A stretch of DNA of 64,000 nucleotides from an uncultured SAR86 cluster bacterium (GTDB taxonomy: Bacteria > Pseudomonadota > Gammaproteobacteria > Magnimaribacterales > D2472): positions 1 to 64,000 of the forward strand of contig CACOPA010000007.1 of assembly GCA_902628925.1 (NCBI GenBank), written 5' to 3'. Positions within the stretch are counted from its first letter, which is position 1, and each line of letters opens with the position of its first letter. Below the pieces are notes generated by a model, which saw only the letters and a program-made list of their open reading frames with translations, ran no database searches and had not been told where the DNA came from. The translations under genes were made by a program, and so were the position numbers. This document shows, piece after piece, positions 32,077-40,676 of this stretch.

Positions 32077-32917
32077 CTCGATTCAAGGCGTCTATCAAGG
32101 CTCATTTATGCCGCTTAATGAGATTAGGGTTTCACCACTTTCTCGTGCATATACTTTCTCAGATAGTATTTATGAAGTCATTCCTTACTATAGTGGAAAA
32201 CCTTTATGCTTTGATGAACACATCGATAGATTCAAAGCAAGTGCAGATTTTTTAAAAATCGAATTAGATTTCTCTGTTGTAAAGAAAGAGATTGAGCAAT
32301 TAGGAAGATCTGTAGAAAACCATGCAAATGCTTACGTTTACTATCAAATTTCTAGAGGAGTTGACTCTTTAAGGTCGCATATAGTTAAAGAGGAACTCGT
32401 TCCCGAAAGATTTGGATATGCTGGCGAAGTTACATTATCTAGTGATCCAATAGTTGTAAAACTCAATCAAGATAATCGATGGGCCCATTGTAATATCAAG
32501 ACCACTTCTCTGCTTGGAAACGTCTTGAACATGAATGATGCTTATAGTGATGGTTGCAACGAAACAATCTTAATTAGGGATAATAAAATTATTGAAGGCG
32601 GTGCGTGCAATATATTTATGACTTATGAAAATGAAATCTATACCCCTAGCCTGGAAGAAAATATTCTTCCTGGGGTTACCAGACAGTTCTTTATTTCTTC
32701 CCTGGAAAAGAAAGATATAAATGTAAAACAAGCTGACTGTCCAGTTTCATTTTTAGGTTCAATATCAACCATCTGGTTTACGAGCTCCACAAGAGGAGTT
32801 CAACCAATAAAATCAATCATGAATCACGGCTATGAAATGGACCCTGACGATGCTCTATTCAGAAATGCTAAAGAAGCATTTACTAATTCGATAAAAGACT
32901 ATTTTCAAGATCACTAA
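32069..32917 (+). CDS. dat: D-amino acid aminotransferase (class IV PLP)
   Basis: Class IV PLP aminotransferase that probably swaps amino groups between D-alanine and 2-oxoglutarate, giving D-glutamate. The fold-IV features are SRAYTFSDSIYEVIPYYSGKP, FDEHIDRF, the PLP lysine in CNIKTTSLLGNVL, and EGGACNIFM. Length of 282 residues is normal for D-alanine aminotransferase; a branched-chain or aminodeoxychorismate lyase role is less likely. A gene of this type follows dacA in related gammaproteobacteria, which suits a murein role. Its 3' end overlaps the convergent holA by 35 bases. Confidence 0.85.
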   Translation: MSNSIQGVYQGSFMPLNEIRVSPLSRAYTFSDSIYEVIPYYSGKPLCFDEHIDRFKASADFLKIELDFSVVKKEIEQLGRSVENHANAYVYYQISRGVDSLRSHIVKEELVPERFGYAGEVTLSSDPIVVKLNQDNRWAHCNIKTTSLLGNVLNMNDAYSDGCNETILIRDNKIIEGGACNIFMTYENEIYTPSLEENILPGVTRQFFISSLEKKDINVKQADCPVSFLGSISTIWFTSSTRGVQPIKSIMNHGYEMDPDDALFRNAKEAFTNSIKDYFQDH

Positions 32918-33869
32918 TAATTGTTTCTAACACATTCCACGAGTTGATCGGATGTATTCCTTTGGAAGATTTATCAAGTAAAAAAGCATCTGCAAGCGAA
33001 TCAATTTGATTAAAGTCTATTTGGTCACAGAAAGAGATATATTTAGATTGAACATCACGCCATATTCCTAAATCATATAAGTTTGGTTTCCCATCAGAGC
33101 TCATGATTCCGTAGCATGATGAAATTACCTTGGATAATATCCAGCTTACTAATGGTGGAACCGAAGAATTATTATTTCTGATTGAGTTGATAATCTTTCG
33201 TGCTCTGTCAAAGTCAGTGCAAATAATGGCATTCTCTAAATCAAAGATTTCATGATTTTGCATTACCGAGTAATTTTTAATTGTTTCTTCAATCTTTTCG
33301 TCTTGAACAAGTTCTAAAATTGAAATTTCATTTTTTTGCATTAATAGATTACCTGTAAAACTATTATGAATTGCTGATCCAACAAGGCCGAGATATTTTT
33401 CTGGTAAAAACGAAAGTTGGTTTTTTAACCATAGTTTTTCTTCGTAAATATTAAGTTTATTGCAATTAATAATTTCTAGGTTTGCATTGAGTGCTTTAAC
33501 CCATTTTGTGCTCTTATTTAGCTTAGTTTGAGCTGATTCAATGATAAATACATTTTGATCATTCCTATTAAATTTTTCTTCCTCGATAAGTTTTTTAAGA
33601 ATTTCAGGGAACCTGCCCTCTGAATGCTTAATTTTTATTATTAATTTTTCTTGAAATAATGATCCACCTGAAAGTTTTAATATTTCTTCCTCAAGATTAT
33701 CAAAACCATCCAAACCAAATGTGACTAATTTAGAGTAACCTTCTGAACAGAAATTTTTGGATATTAGCTCACTACAATCTTGACGTAAAACTTCTTCATT
33801 ACCATATAAAAAATAGCTCTTATGATTGATTTTAGATTTCTGAATAAATTTTATATAGCTTGTTTCCAC
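32883..33869 (-). CDS. holA: DNA polymerase III subunit delta
   Basis: Clamp-loader subunit that opens the beta sliding clamp. The protein is divergent but has the expected layout: an opening HKSYFLYGNEEVLRQDC segment, a Rossmann-like part with KLIIKIK and VFIIES, and helical domains ending in NSWNVLETIISDLE. Length of 328 residues is typical. It starts with GTG at 33869, coupled to lptE by a one-base overlap (TAGTG), and it follows leuS and lptE as in E. coli. That context supports the call. Confidence 0.85.
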   Translation of the reverse strand: METSYIKFIQKSKINHKSYFLYGNEEVLRQDCSELISKNFCSEGYSKLVTFGLDGFDNLEEEILKLSGGSLFQEKLIIKIKHSEGRFPEILKKLIEEEKFNRNDQNVFIIESAQTKLNKSTKWVKALNANLEIINCNKLNIYEEKLWLKNQLSFLPEKYLGLVGSAIHNSFTGNLLMQKNEISILELVQDEKIEETIKNYSVMQNHEIFDLENAIICTDFDRARKIINSIRNNNSSVPPLVSWILSKVISSCYGIMSSDGKPNLYDLGIWRDVQSKYISFCDQIDFNQIDSLADAFLLDKSSKGIHPINSWNVLETIISDLENSLLSN

Positions 33870-34297
33870 TAATTTCTTACCTTCATAATCAATTCGTCAA
33901 TCAGCTGATTCATGAGCTCATAAGAGATTTGATTGACCGCATTATTTTGAGCTATCGGATTAAACTCATTCACATAAACATTATCTTTTACATTTATGTT
34001 TTGAATTTTATTTTCATTACCTAACCTATATGACAAGTCATAGTAAATCTCCAGATTAGTTGGCCTTGCACCAACACCAGAAAAAAATGGTTTCTCGTAA
34101 TATTTCAGATCCAAAATATCAATTCTTTGTTCTGTTTTTATTTCATGAAAAAATCTTTTATGAACTAATTCTGCAAAACTAACATCAACATCATTTGCAA
34201 TGAAGATACTTTTAGACTGAATAGGTTGATAACCTGTATTACAAGAGCAAATTAATAAGACTAATGGTATGAAAAGCGATTTTTTATTGAGTAACAT
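33869..34297 (-). CDS. lptE: LPS-assembly lipoprotein LptE
   Basis: Outer-membrane lipoprotein that plugs the LptD barrel and helps to insert lipopolysaccharide. I start it at ATG 34297, which gives a compact signal peptide MLLNKKSLFIPLVLLICSC with a lipobox ending in ICSC. The mature part starts CNTGYQPIQ, like the C-GF-L/P start of LptE, and includes the conserved YYDLSYRL-type strand. Length of 142 residues is somewhat short. It overlaps the AttH-like gene by 14 bases and holA by one base. Identity rests on context as well as sequence. Confidence 0.82.
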   Translation of the reverse strand: MLLNKKSLFIPLVLLICSCNTGYQPIQSKSIFIANDVDVSFAELVHKRFFHEIKTEQRIDILDLKYYEKPFFSGVGARPTNLEIYYDLSYRLGNENKIQNINVKDNVYVNEFNPIAQNNAVNQISYELMNQLIDELIMKVRN

Positions 34298-35384
34298 CAA
34301 AAAGATCCTTAAATCCTGAAGGATCATGTCTTCCAACTACAAGGTTCTCAAGAGTCCCATAACCCTCTGAATCATTCATCGTGGCCTTAATTATTTGATG
34401 TATGTGAAAGAACGAGTAATCTTCGGGGTTAATTTCATTCAAATCCCAAACTTCATAGCCTACAGCTTCTTCACCTTTCCAGAAACCGTGGCCCCATTCT
34501 GGATGTTGATAACCAATACCTTTGCAGTGAAATCTAGGCCCACAGGCTTTTGCATTAATCTCAATTTTTTTATCTCCCTCTTGAGCTGAAATCTGAGCAC
34601 CGCTTGACCATCTTGTTCCTTTTATCCAATCAACTTTATGTGAAATATTATTAAGAGGTTTAATGACTTCATTATTTGAAATCTCAACTAAATCTGCAGA
34701 GAGCTGCGTAGAATTTCCATCATGATCTTCAAAAGTTCCAAAATGAGTGAAAGTATCTCCAAAATTTATTGGAATCCAGCACCAATATACTCCTGGCTCA
34801 GCATTAAGTTTTCCAGGAGCACCAATCTCAGGTTCTCCTACTGGTCTAACGCCCCAAGATTTATCTCTGGTTCCATATTCTTTTGTAAGATCTAAATTTC
34901 CAGATTCTGTTTCAATGCTTCCATCCCATTTACCAAACTGTGTGAATCTGCTTGTTTCAAGTATTTTCCTCGTTCCTTCAATCATCAAAGATTTTGGTTC
35001 AAGATGAGGCTCTGTAACAGCATTAAAAATTAAATCACAGCTGAGTTTTTTTTCAGGATCCTTTAAACTGAATCTAATTTTTTGCATGGGCTCTAATATT
35101 TCAAGGGAGACTGGTCCAATATTTATCGGATATCTTGCTGGATTCATTCTTGCAGAAGCATGATACGAGTATTGTTTTCCTGCAGTTGAGATGCTGAAAT
35201 GTGCATCCATAATGTGTCTGTTAGGGTAAAAGCCAACACCGATTTCAAAAAGAAAGTCTTTTTCCTCGCTAAACCCATTAAACCAATATCTATCGTAATG
35301 ATTGCGATCAGATGAAGACGGGACAGCTAAGGTTTCAGCTGTTTGATGTATTGGAAAATCGTCAAAGGGTGTTATTAATGTCAT
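34284..35384 (-). CDS. AttH/CrtC-like lipocalin-fold protein, function unknown
   Basis: A 366-residue protein without a signal peptide or membrane helix. Its Trp- and His-rich beta pattern (ITPFDDFPIHQTAE, SSDRNHYDRYWFNG, YGTRDKSWGVRPVG, YWCWIPINFGDTFTHFGTF) resembles the AttH/CrtC hydroxyneurosporene-synthase-like superfamily of two lipocalin-type domains. Members act on isoprenoids or lipids in some cases, but most are unassigned. The gene is inserted in the otherwise conserved leuS-lptE pair, touches leuS by one base and overlaps lptE by 14, so it is co-translated with envelope and translation genes. A lipid-linked job is an inference only. Confidence 0.55.
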   Translation of the reverse strand: MTLITPFDDFPIHQTAETLAVPSSSDRNHYDRYWFNGFSEEKDFLFEIGVGFYPNRHIMDAHFSISTAGKQYSYHASARMNPARYPINIGPVSLEILEPMQKIRFSLKDPEKKLSCDLIFNAVTEPHLEPKSLMIEGTRKILETSRFTQFGKWDGSIETESGNLDLTKEYGTRDKSWGVRPVGEPEIGAPGKLNAEPGVYWCWIPINFGDTFTHFGTFEDHDGNSTQLSADLVEISNNEVIKPLNNISHKVDWIKGTRWSSGAQISAQEGDKKIEINAKACGPRFHCKGIGYQHPEWGHGFWKGEEAVGYEVWDLNEINPEDYSFFHIHQIIKATMNDSEGYGTLENLVVGRHDPSGFKDLFDVTQ

Positions 35385-37939
35385 TAGATTACAAAATTAA
35401 TTAGTTTTTCTTTAACATAAATCACCTTCTTGATATTGTCTAGCTGTATGTGCTTTGAAACATTTTTATTAGAAAGCGCAATACTTTTGATTTCCTCTTC
35501 TGTAAGGGTTTTTTCGATTTTCTCTTTCCCACGGACTTTTCCATTTACTTGAATAATTAATTCAAAGTTATCATCGAGAATCAAATTCTCTTTGAATTCG
35601 GGCCAACTTGTTTCAAATAAACTTTTATCTTGAGAGGAATTAAATTTGGACCATAACTCTAAAGTTACATGAGGTGCTATTGGGGATAATATCTTAAGTG
35701 AAAACTCAATTGCTTCATTAAGACAGAATTTTCGTGATTCTGAAGCATCCTCTTTTTTAAATGACTCTGGGATTGCATTAATTAACTCCATTACCGCTGC
35801 AATAACGGTATTAAAGGAGTTTCTTTCTTCGTAATCTTTTAATACTTTTTTAAGCGTTTGATGGGATTTTCTTCTTAATGTTTCTTCCTCTTTATTAAAT
35901 GCAGATGGCTCTTCAATATTATTAGATCTGCCCTCAACCAAGGTCCAGAATCTCTTAATAAATCTGTAAGAACCTTCAATTGCATTTTCTGACCATTCAA
36001 GGGTCTGTTCTGGAGGAGATGTAAACATCATATATAACCTCACGGTATCAGCTCCATATTTATCAATCATTTCTTTTGGGTCCACGCCATTAAGTTTTGA
36101 TTTACTCATTTTTGACATGCCATCTTTAAAAACTTTGTTTCCTGAATTATCAAGAAGCTCATCATTTTTGTCGTCGAGTGAATCTTTATCCAGCCAAGTT
36201 TTATTTCCTGCTTCATCTAGAACATAAAAAGCATCTGCCAAAACCATGCCTTGAGTTAGAAGTTTAGTGAAAGGTTCTTCGTTATGGATTAGCTTATTCT
36301 CATGCATTAGGATATTGAAGAACCTTGCATACAAAAGGTGAAGGATTGCATGCTCTATACCTCCGACATATTGATCTACCGGAAGCCAATAGTTAGCTTC
36401 TTTACTGATCATTTCTTTGTCGCTAATACCAGCAAACCTAGCAAAATACCAAGAGCTTTCAAAAAAAGTATCGAAGGTATCAGTCTCACGAGTAGCATCT
36501 TTAGAGCATTTTGGGCATTTAACAGCCATCCAATCAGAAAAGGTTGAAAGGTTTAGACCTTTTGAGGAAATATTATCAATTTCAGGTAGTTCAACCGGAA
36601 GATCTTTTTCTGGAACTTTTACAGGCCCACAATCATCGCAATGAATTATCGGAATAGGGCAACCCCAATATCTTTGCCTAGAAATTCCCCAATCCCTAAG
36701 TCTAAAATTTGTTTTGACTTCAGCATTATTAGTTTTAACAAGCTCTTTAGTTATCGAATCAAAAGCATCATCAAAATCTAAGCCATTAAATTGTTTCGAA
36801 TTAATAAGAATACCTTTGTCTTCTAATGCACCATCACTAACTCCATTATCTTGATCGGACTCAATAACTTGTTTAATAGAAATACTATATTTTTTTGCAA
36901 ACTCCCAATCCCTTTGATCATGTCCCGGAACACACATTACTGCTCCAGTACCATAGTCCATCAAAATAAAATTTGCTATCCAAATTGGAATGCCTTCATT
37001 CGTAAAAGGATGAATTGCCTTTAGCCCAGTATCCATTCCTAGTTTTTCTTGAGTTGCAATTGCTACCTCTGATGTCGTTATATTTTTATTATTCTCAATA
37101 AAATCACGGATTTTTGGATTTGATTCAATCAATGAGATGGCTAAGGGATGATCCATAGCCACAGCACAATATGTTGCACCAAAAATCGTATCAGGCCTTG
37201 TTGTAAAAACTCTTAAGGCATCATTATGATTTTTGATTTGAAAATTGAACTCTAATCCCAGAGATTTTCCAATCCAATTTTCTTGCATCAGCTTTACTTG
37301 GTTGGGCCAACCATCGAGCTCTTGAATGTTCTTCAAAAGTTTTTCTGCATAATCTGTTATCTTTATAAAATATTGATCTATTTTCTTTTTTTCTATTGTT
37401 GCTCCAGATCTCCATCCCTTTCCATCAATCACTTGTTCATTGGCTAAAACTGTTTCATCAACGGGGTCCCAATTTACTTCTGATTCCTTTTTATAAATCA
37501 GTCCTTGGTCAAAGAGTTTATTAAAAAAAGATTGTTCCCACTTATAGTAATCAGGTGATGAGGTAGCAAACTCTCTGTTCCAGTCGTAACTGAAGCCCAA
37601 ACTTTTAAGCTGTCCCCGCATAGCGTCAATATTTTGAACGGTCCATTCTTTTGGGGAAACATTATTTTCAATTGCAGCATTCTCTGCTGGCAAACCAAAT
37701 GAATCCCAACCCATAGGCTGAAGCACATTGAAACCTTGCATACGCTTAAACCTTGAGATTACATCTCCAATCGTATAATTTCTTACATGACCCATATGCA
37801 ATTTTCCAGACGGATATGGAAACATTGAAAGACAATAATATTTAAGTTTTTCACTTTCTGTTGCTGCAAAACTATTCTTTTCATCCCAAAAAGATTGAGC
37901 AGCTTTTTCTACTATTTTGGGGTTATATGATTCAGTCAT
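35384..37939 (-). CDS. leuS: Leucyl-tRNA synthetase
   Basis: Class I aminoacyl-tRNA synthetase charging tRNA-Leu. The ATP site is shown by FPYPSGKLHMGHVRNYTIGD (HIGH-type motif HMGH) and by MSKMSKSKLNG (KMSKS). The editing domain includes TTRPDTIFGATYCAVA and the GTGAVMCVPGHDQRD region, and the zinc-ribbon-like part has CDDCGP and CPKC. Length is normal. The start is ATG 37939 (MTESYNPK), which overlaps accC by 8 bases; a TTG two codons upstream is less likely. Confidence 0.97.
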   Translation of the reverse strand: MTESYNPKIVEKAAQSFWDEKNSFAATESEKLKYYCLSMFPYPSGKLHMGHVRNYTIGDVISRFKRMQGFNVLQPMGWDSFGLPAENAAIENNVSPKEWTVQNIDAMRGQLKSLGFSYDWNREFATSSPDYYKWEQSFFNKLFDQGLIYKKESEVNWDPVDETVLANEQVIDGKGWRSGATIEKKKIDQYFIKITDYAEKLLKNIQELDGWPNQVKLMQENWIGKSLGLEFNFQIKNHNDALRVFTTRPDTIFGATYCAVAMDHPLAISLIESNPKIRDFIENNKNITTSEVAIATQEKLGMDTGLKAIHPFTNEGIPIWIANFILMDYGTGAVMCVPGHDQRDWEFAKKYSISIKQVIESDQDNGVSDGALEDKGILINSKQFNGLDFDDAFDSITKELVKTNNAEVKTNFRLRDWGISRQRYWGCPIPIIHCDDCGPVKVPEKDLPVELPEIDNISSKGLNLSTFSDWMAVKCPKCSKDATRETDTFDTFFESSWYFARFAGISDKEMISKEANYWLPVDQYVGGIEHAILHLLYARFFNILMHENKLIHNEEPFTKLLTQGMVLADAFYVLDEAGNKTWLDKDSLDDKNDELLDNSGNKVFKDGMSKMSKSKLNGVDPKEMIDKYGADTVRLYMMFTSPPEQTLEWSENAIEGSYRFIKRFWTLVEGRSNNIEEPSAFNKEEETLRRKSHQTLKKVLKDYEERNSFNTVIAAVMELINAIPESFKKEDASESRKFCLNEAIEFSLKILSPIAPHVTLELWSKFNSSQDKSLFETSWPEFKENLILDDNFELIIQVNGKVRGKEKIEKTLTEEEIKSIALSNKNVSKHIQLDNIKKVIYVKEKLINFVI

Positions 37940-39287
37940 TTTCAAACTGCTTCATAAAATTATTTTCAAGATAATTAATATTGTGTTTGTTATCTTGGAA
38001 TGTTTGATCATTCATTAATGCAATATGTAGAGCGTGATTAGTTTTAATGCCCTCTACAAAAAACTCGTCCAGTGCATTTTTCATTCTTTTGATACACGAT
38101 TTGCGTTTATTTGTTGCAGTAATTATCTTTGCAAGCAAAGAGTCATAATATGGTGGCACTGTGTAGCCAGAGTATATATGCGAATCAAATCTAATCCCAA
38201 AACCTCCTGGAGGATGCATTTTTGTTATCTTGCCAGGCGATGGAATAAATGTGACAGGATCTTCTGCATTAATCCTGCACTCCATTGCATGACCTTTAAA
38301 AGTGATTCGGTTTTGATCAAGGACAAAATCCATGCCCAATGCTACTTTTAGCTGAGCTTTAACAAGGTCAAACATAGTTATCATTTCAGTTACCGGATGT
38401 TCAACCTGAATTCTTGTATTCATTTCTATAAAGAAAAACTCTTTATCCTTATAAAGAAATTCAATAGTTCCTGCACCTTCATATTTTATTGATTCACATA
38501 AATTCACGCACGCTGATAATACTTTTTGTGTTTCACCCTCATCAATATCTACAGCTGGTGCTTCTTCAATAATTTTCTGATGTCTTCTTTGCAGGCTACA
38601 ATCTCTTGTTCCTAGGTGGATTGCTTTACCTTTCCCATCACCAAAAATCTGAACTTCAATATGCCTTGGATTTTCAATATATTTTTCTAGGTATAAAGTC
38701 TCATTTCCAAAAGTATTTTTTGCTTCTTGTTGAGTAATCGAAATGCCTGAGATTAACTCATTAATGTCGTTAGCAACCCTCATTCCTCTTCCTCCTCCAC
38801 CAGCAGTTGCCTTGATCATTATTGGAAATCCTATTTTATTAGCTATTTTTTCCAATTCACTCTTATTCTCTGGAAGTTTGTCTTTGTAGCCTGGAACTGT
38901 TGGAATTCCAGATTTCTCAGCTATTGTTTTAGCAGTAATCTTATCCCCCATTTTTTTAATTACGGCAGAGGAGGGTCCTATAAATTTAAAACCACTTCCT
39001 TCGCATTTTTCAGCAAATTCATGATCTTCGGCCAGGAATCCATATCCAGGATAAATCGCATCAGAGCCGGTAACTTCAGCAGCAGAAAGTATGCCAGGGA
39101 TATAAAGGTAACTTTCAATTGGATTGGAGGGACCTATGCAAACTGTTTCGTCAGCAAATCTCAAATGTTTGAGCTCTTGATCGCCACTAGAGTAGACACC
39201 AACTGTTTTCAAGCCAACTTCTTTACATGCTCTAAGAGCACGCAACGCAATTTCTCCCCTATTGGCAATTAAAACTTTTTTTGTCAT
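37932..39287 (-). CDS. accC: Acetyl-CoA carboxylase, biotin carboxylase subunit
   Basis: ATP-grasp enzyme that carboxylates the biotin on AccB, the first step of fatty acid synthesis. Signatures are KVLIANRGEIALRALRACKE, YPGYGFLAED, KATAGGGGRGMRV (glycine-rich ATP loop), RDCSLQRRHQKIIEEAPA and FIEMNTRIQVEHPVTE with the catalytic metal-binding Glu and Asn. Length of 451 residues is normal. It follows accB immediately. Unlike most relatives, leuS follows directly and in overlap. Confidence 0.97.
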   Translation of the reverse strand: MTKKVLIANRGEIALRALRACKEVGLKTVGVYSSGDQELKHLRFADETVCIGPSNPIESYLYIPGILSAAEVTGSDAIYPGYGFLAEDHEFAEKCEGSGFKFIGPSSAVIKKMGDKITAKTIAEKSGIPTVPGYKDKLPENKSELEKIANKIGFPIMIKATAGGGGRGMRVANDINELISGISITQQEAKNTFGNETLYLEKYIENPRHIEVQIFGDGKGKAIHLGTRDCSLQRRHQKIIEEAPAVDIDEGETQKVLSACVNLCESIKYEGAGTIEFLYKDKEFFFIEMNTRIQVEHPVTEMITMFDLVKAQLKVALGMDFVLDQNRITFKGHAMECRINAEDPVTFIPSPGKITKMHPPGGFGIRFDSHIYSGYTVPPYYDSLLAKIITATNKRKSCIKRMKNALDEFFVEGIKTNHALHIALMNDQTFQDNKHNINYLENNFMKQFEND

Positions 39288-39728
39288 TTAACTTACTGTA
39301 ATAAGATTTTGATCGAATTCTACAGGCGTTCCATCTTCTACGTTAATAGATTTAATAGTTCCAGAAAAATCTGATTTGATTTCATTCATCATTTTCATTG
39401 CTTCAACAATACAAACAACTTGACCTTTCTCTATATGATCGCCAACCTCAACATACGGGGGCTTGTCAGGTGCTGGTTTTCTATAAAAAGTTCCAACAAT
39501 TGGAGATTTAATGTGATTACCCGAAGCATTTGAATCGTTAATGTCAATCTCTTCGGTTGATGATTTTACTGCTTGAGTTGCTTGATTTGAAATGACGTAT
39601 TCCTCCTTTGGCGAACTTACGCCCCCTCTTGCAATTCTCACTGATTCCTCACCTTCTTTAACCTCAATCTCTCTAAGGTCTGAAGCTTGAAGCATTTCAA
39701 TTAACTTCTTAATTTTTCTAATATCCAT
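39288..39728 (-). CDS. accB: Biotin carboxyl carrier protein
   Basis: Carries the biotin arm of acetyl-CoA carboxylase. The N-terminal helix MDIRKIKKLIEMLQAS is typical, followed by a flexible linker and the biotinyl domain. The biotin lysine is Lys112 in VEAMKMMNEI, and the SPIVGTFYRKPAPDKPPYVEVG thumb-containing region precedes it. Length of 146 residues is normal. A clear AGGAG ribosome-binding site lies at the end of aroQ, and start and stop overlap by one base (TAATG). Confidence 0.97.
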   Translation of the reverse strand: MDIRKIKKLIEMLQASDLREIEVKEGEESVRIARGGVSSPKEEYVISNQATQAVKSSTEEIDINDSNASGNHIKSPIVGTFYRKPAPDKPPYVEVGDHIEKGQVVCIVEAMKMMNEIKSDFSGTIKSINVEDGTPVEFDQNLITVS

Positions 39729-40168
39729 TAGCTACTCCTAAATTTTTTGATTGCTTTATTAACTGCGTCCTCATATCCCCTTATTCCTTTTCCTGAAATT
39801 TGTTCAATAGCTATATCTTCAAAAAAAGAATTATGCCTAAATGGTTCCCTGCTTTTAATATCAGTTATATGGACCTCATAGAATGGAATATCAACAGCAA
39901 GAATCGCATCTCGGATAGCAATACTTGTATGGGTAAAAGCTGCTGGATTAATTATGATGACTTCAATATTCTCAACACTAGCACCATGTATTTCATTGAT
40001 AATTTTTTCTTCCGAGTTTGATTGGAAGCAATGCAGTTCACAATCCTGATCCTCTGCTATTGAACGAAGTTTAGACTCAAGTTCTTTGAGACTTAAATCA
40101 CCATATTTTTCAGTCTCTCTTGAACCGAGAAGATTAAGGTTTGGACCGTTAATAAGTAAAATTTTCAT
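39728..40168 (-). CDS. aroQ: 3-dehydroquinate dehydratase, type II
   Basis: Converts dehydroquinate to dehydroshikimate in the aromatic amino acid pathway. The type II signature is at once visible: ILLINGPNLNLLGSRETEKYG, with the catalytic Tyr in EKYG. IIINPAAFTHTSIAIRDA and VHITDIKSREPFRHNS carry the other active-site residues. I chose ATG 40168; a GTG one codon earlier is in frame. It lies in the dsbD-aroQ-accB-accC order known from pseudomonads, with dsbD here cut down to one domain. Confidence 0.96.
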   Translation of the reverse strand: MKILLINGPNLNLLGSRETEKYGDLSLKELESKLRSIAEDQDCELHCFQSNSEEKIINEIHGASVENIEVIIINPAAFTHTSIAIRDAILAVDIPFYEVHITDIKSREPFRHNSFFEDIAIEQISGKGIRGYEDAVNKAIKKFRSS

Positions 40169-40212
40169 CACTTTTATAGATTTTTGAAGATTTTAGCAGA
40201 TTTTTACGTATT

Positions 40213-40662
40213 TTATAGAAAAATAACCGTAGACTTTATTGGGTAGCAATAAGTATTTTCTTTACAACCTTGATATTCAACATTCATCGAAACTTTTTGA
40301 TTGTCTAATCTACTTAATGAAGATTTAACATCATATTCGATTTCAACTTTATTATAAATCACTTTTTTTATACCCAAGAAAGGATCTTCTTTAACAATCC
40401 ATTTTATTTTATCAATGTTGATTGGTGAGATTTTATGATCTGATATTAAAGCAAAGGAATCCTTATACATATAATATCCTGGCTCAATTTCCCATATTAA
40501 TTTTAAAGTATTATTATTTATCAAATAGTTAAATTTAAATGCTTGTTCAGGTGGAATAACCCTTTCATCACCTAAAATGGACTGAATTTTTTCAGTTGCG
40601 AAGGCGCTTAATGAAATAAGCATTAAGATAAAAAAAGTGTATTTATTAGATATTTTTTGCAT
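40213..40662 (-). CDS. Stand-alone DsbD alpha (N-terminal) domain protein
   Basis: A secreted 149-residue protein equal to only the periplasmic N-terminal domain of DsbD, which passes electrons to DsbC and CcmG-type partners. A signal peptide ends near SAFA. The first fold strands (FKFNYLINNNTLKLIWEIEPGYYMYKDS) match DsbD, and the redox pair is Cys133 and Cys139 in YQGCKENTYCYPI, the same six-residue spacing as Cys103/Cys109 of E. coli DsbD. The eight-helix membrane core and the thioredoxin-like C-terminal domain are absent, and only about 44 bases separate the stop from aroQ, so they are not just frameshifted. It has a GAGG site in front and could work with a CcdA-like protein encoded elsewhere. 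Confidence 0.85.
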   Translation of the reverse strand: MQKISNKYTFFILMLISLSAFATEKIQSILGDERVIPPEQAFKFNYLINNNTLKLIWEIEPGYYMYKDSFALISDHKISPINIDKIKWIVKEDPFLGIKKVIYNKVEIEYDVKSSLSRLDNQKVSMNVEYQGCKENTYCYPIKSTVIFL

Positions 40663-40676
40663 AGCTTAATCCTCAA

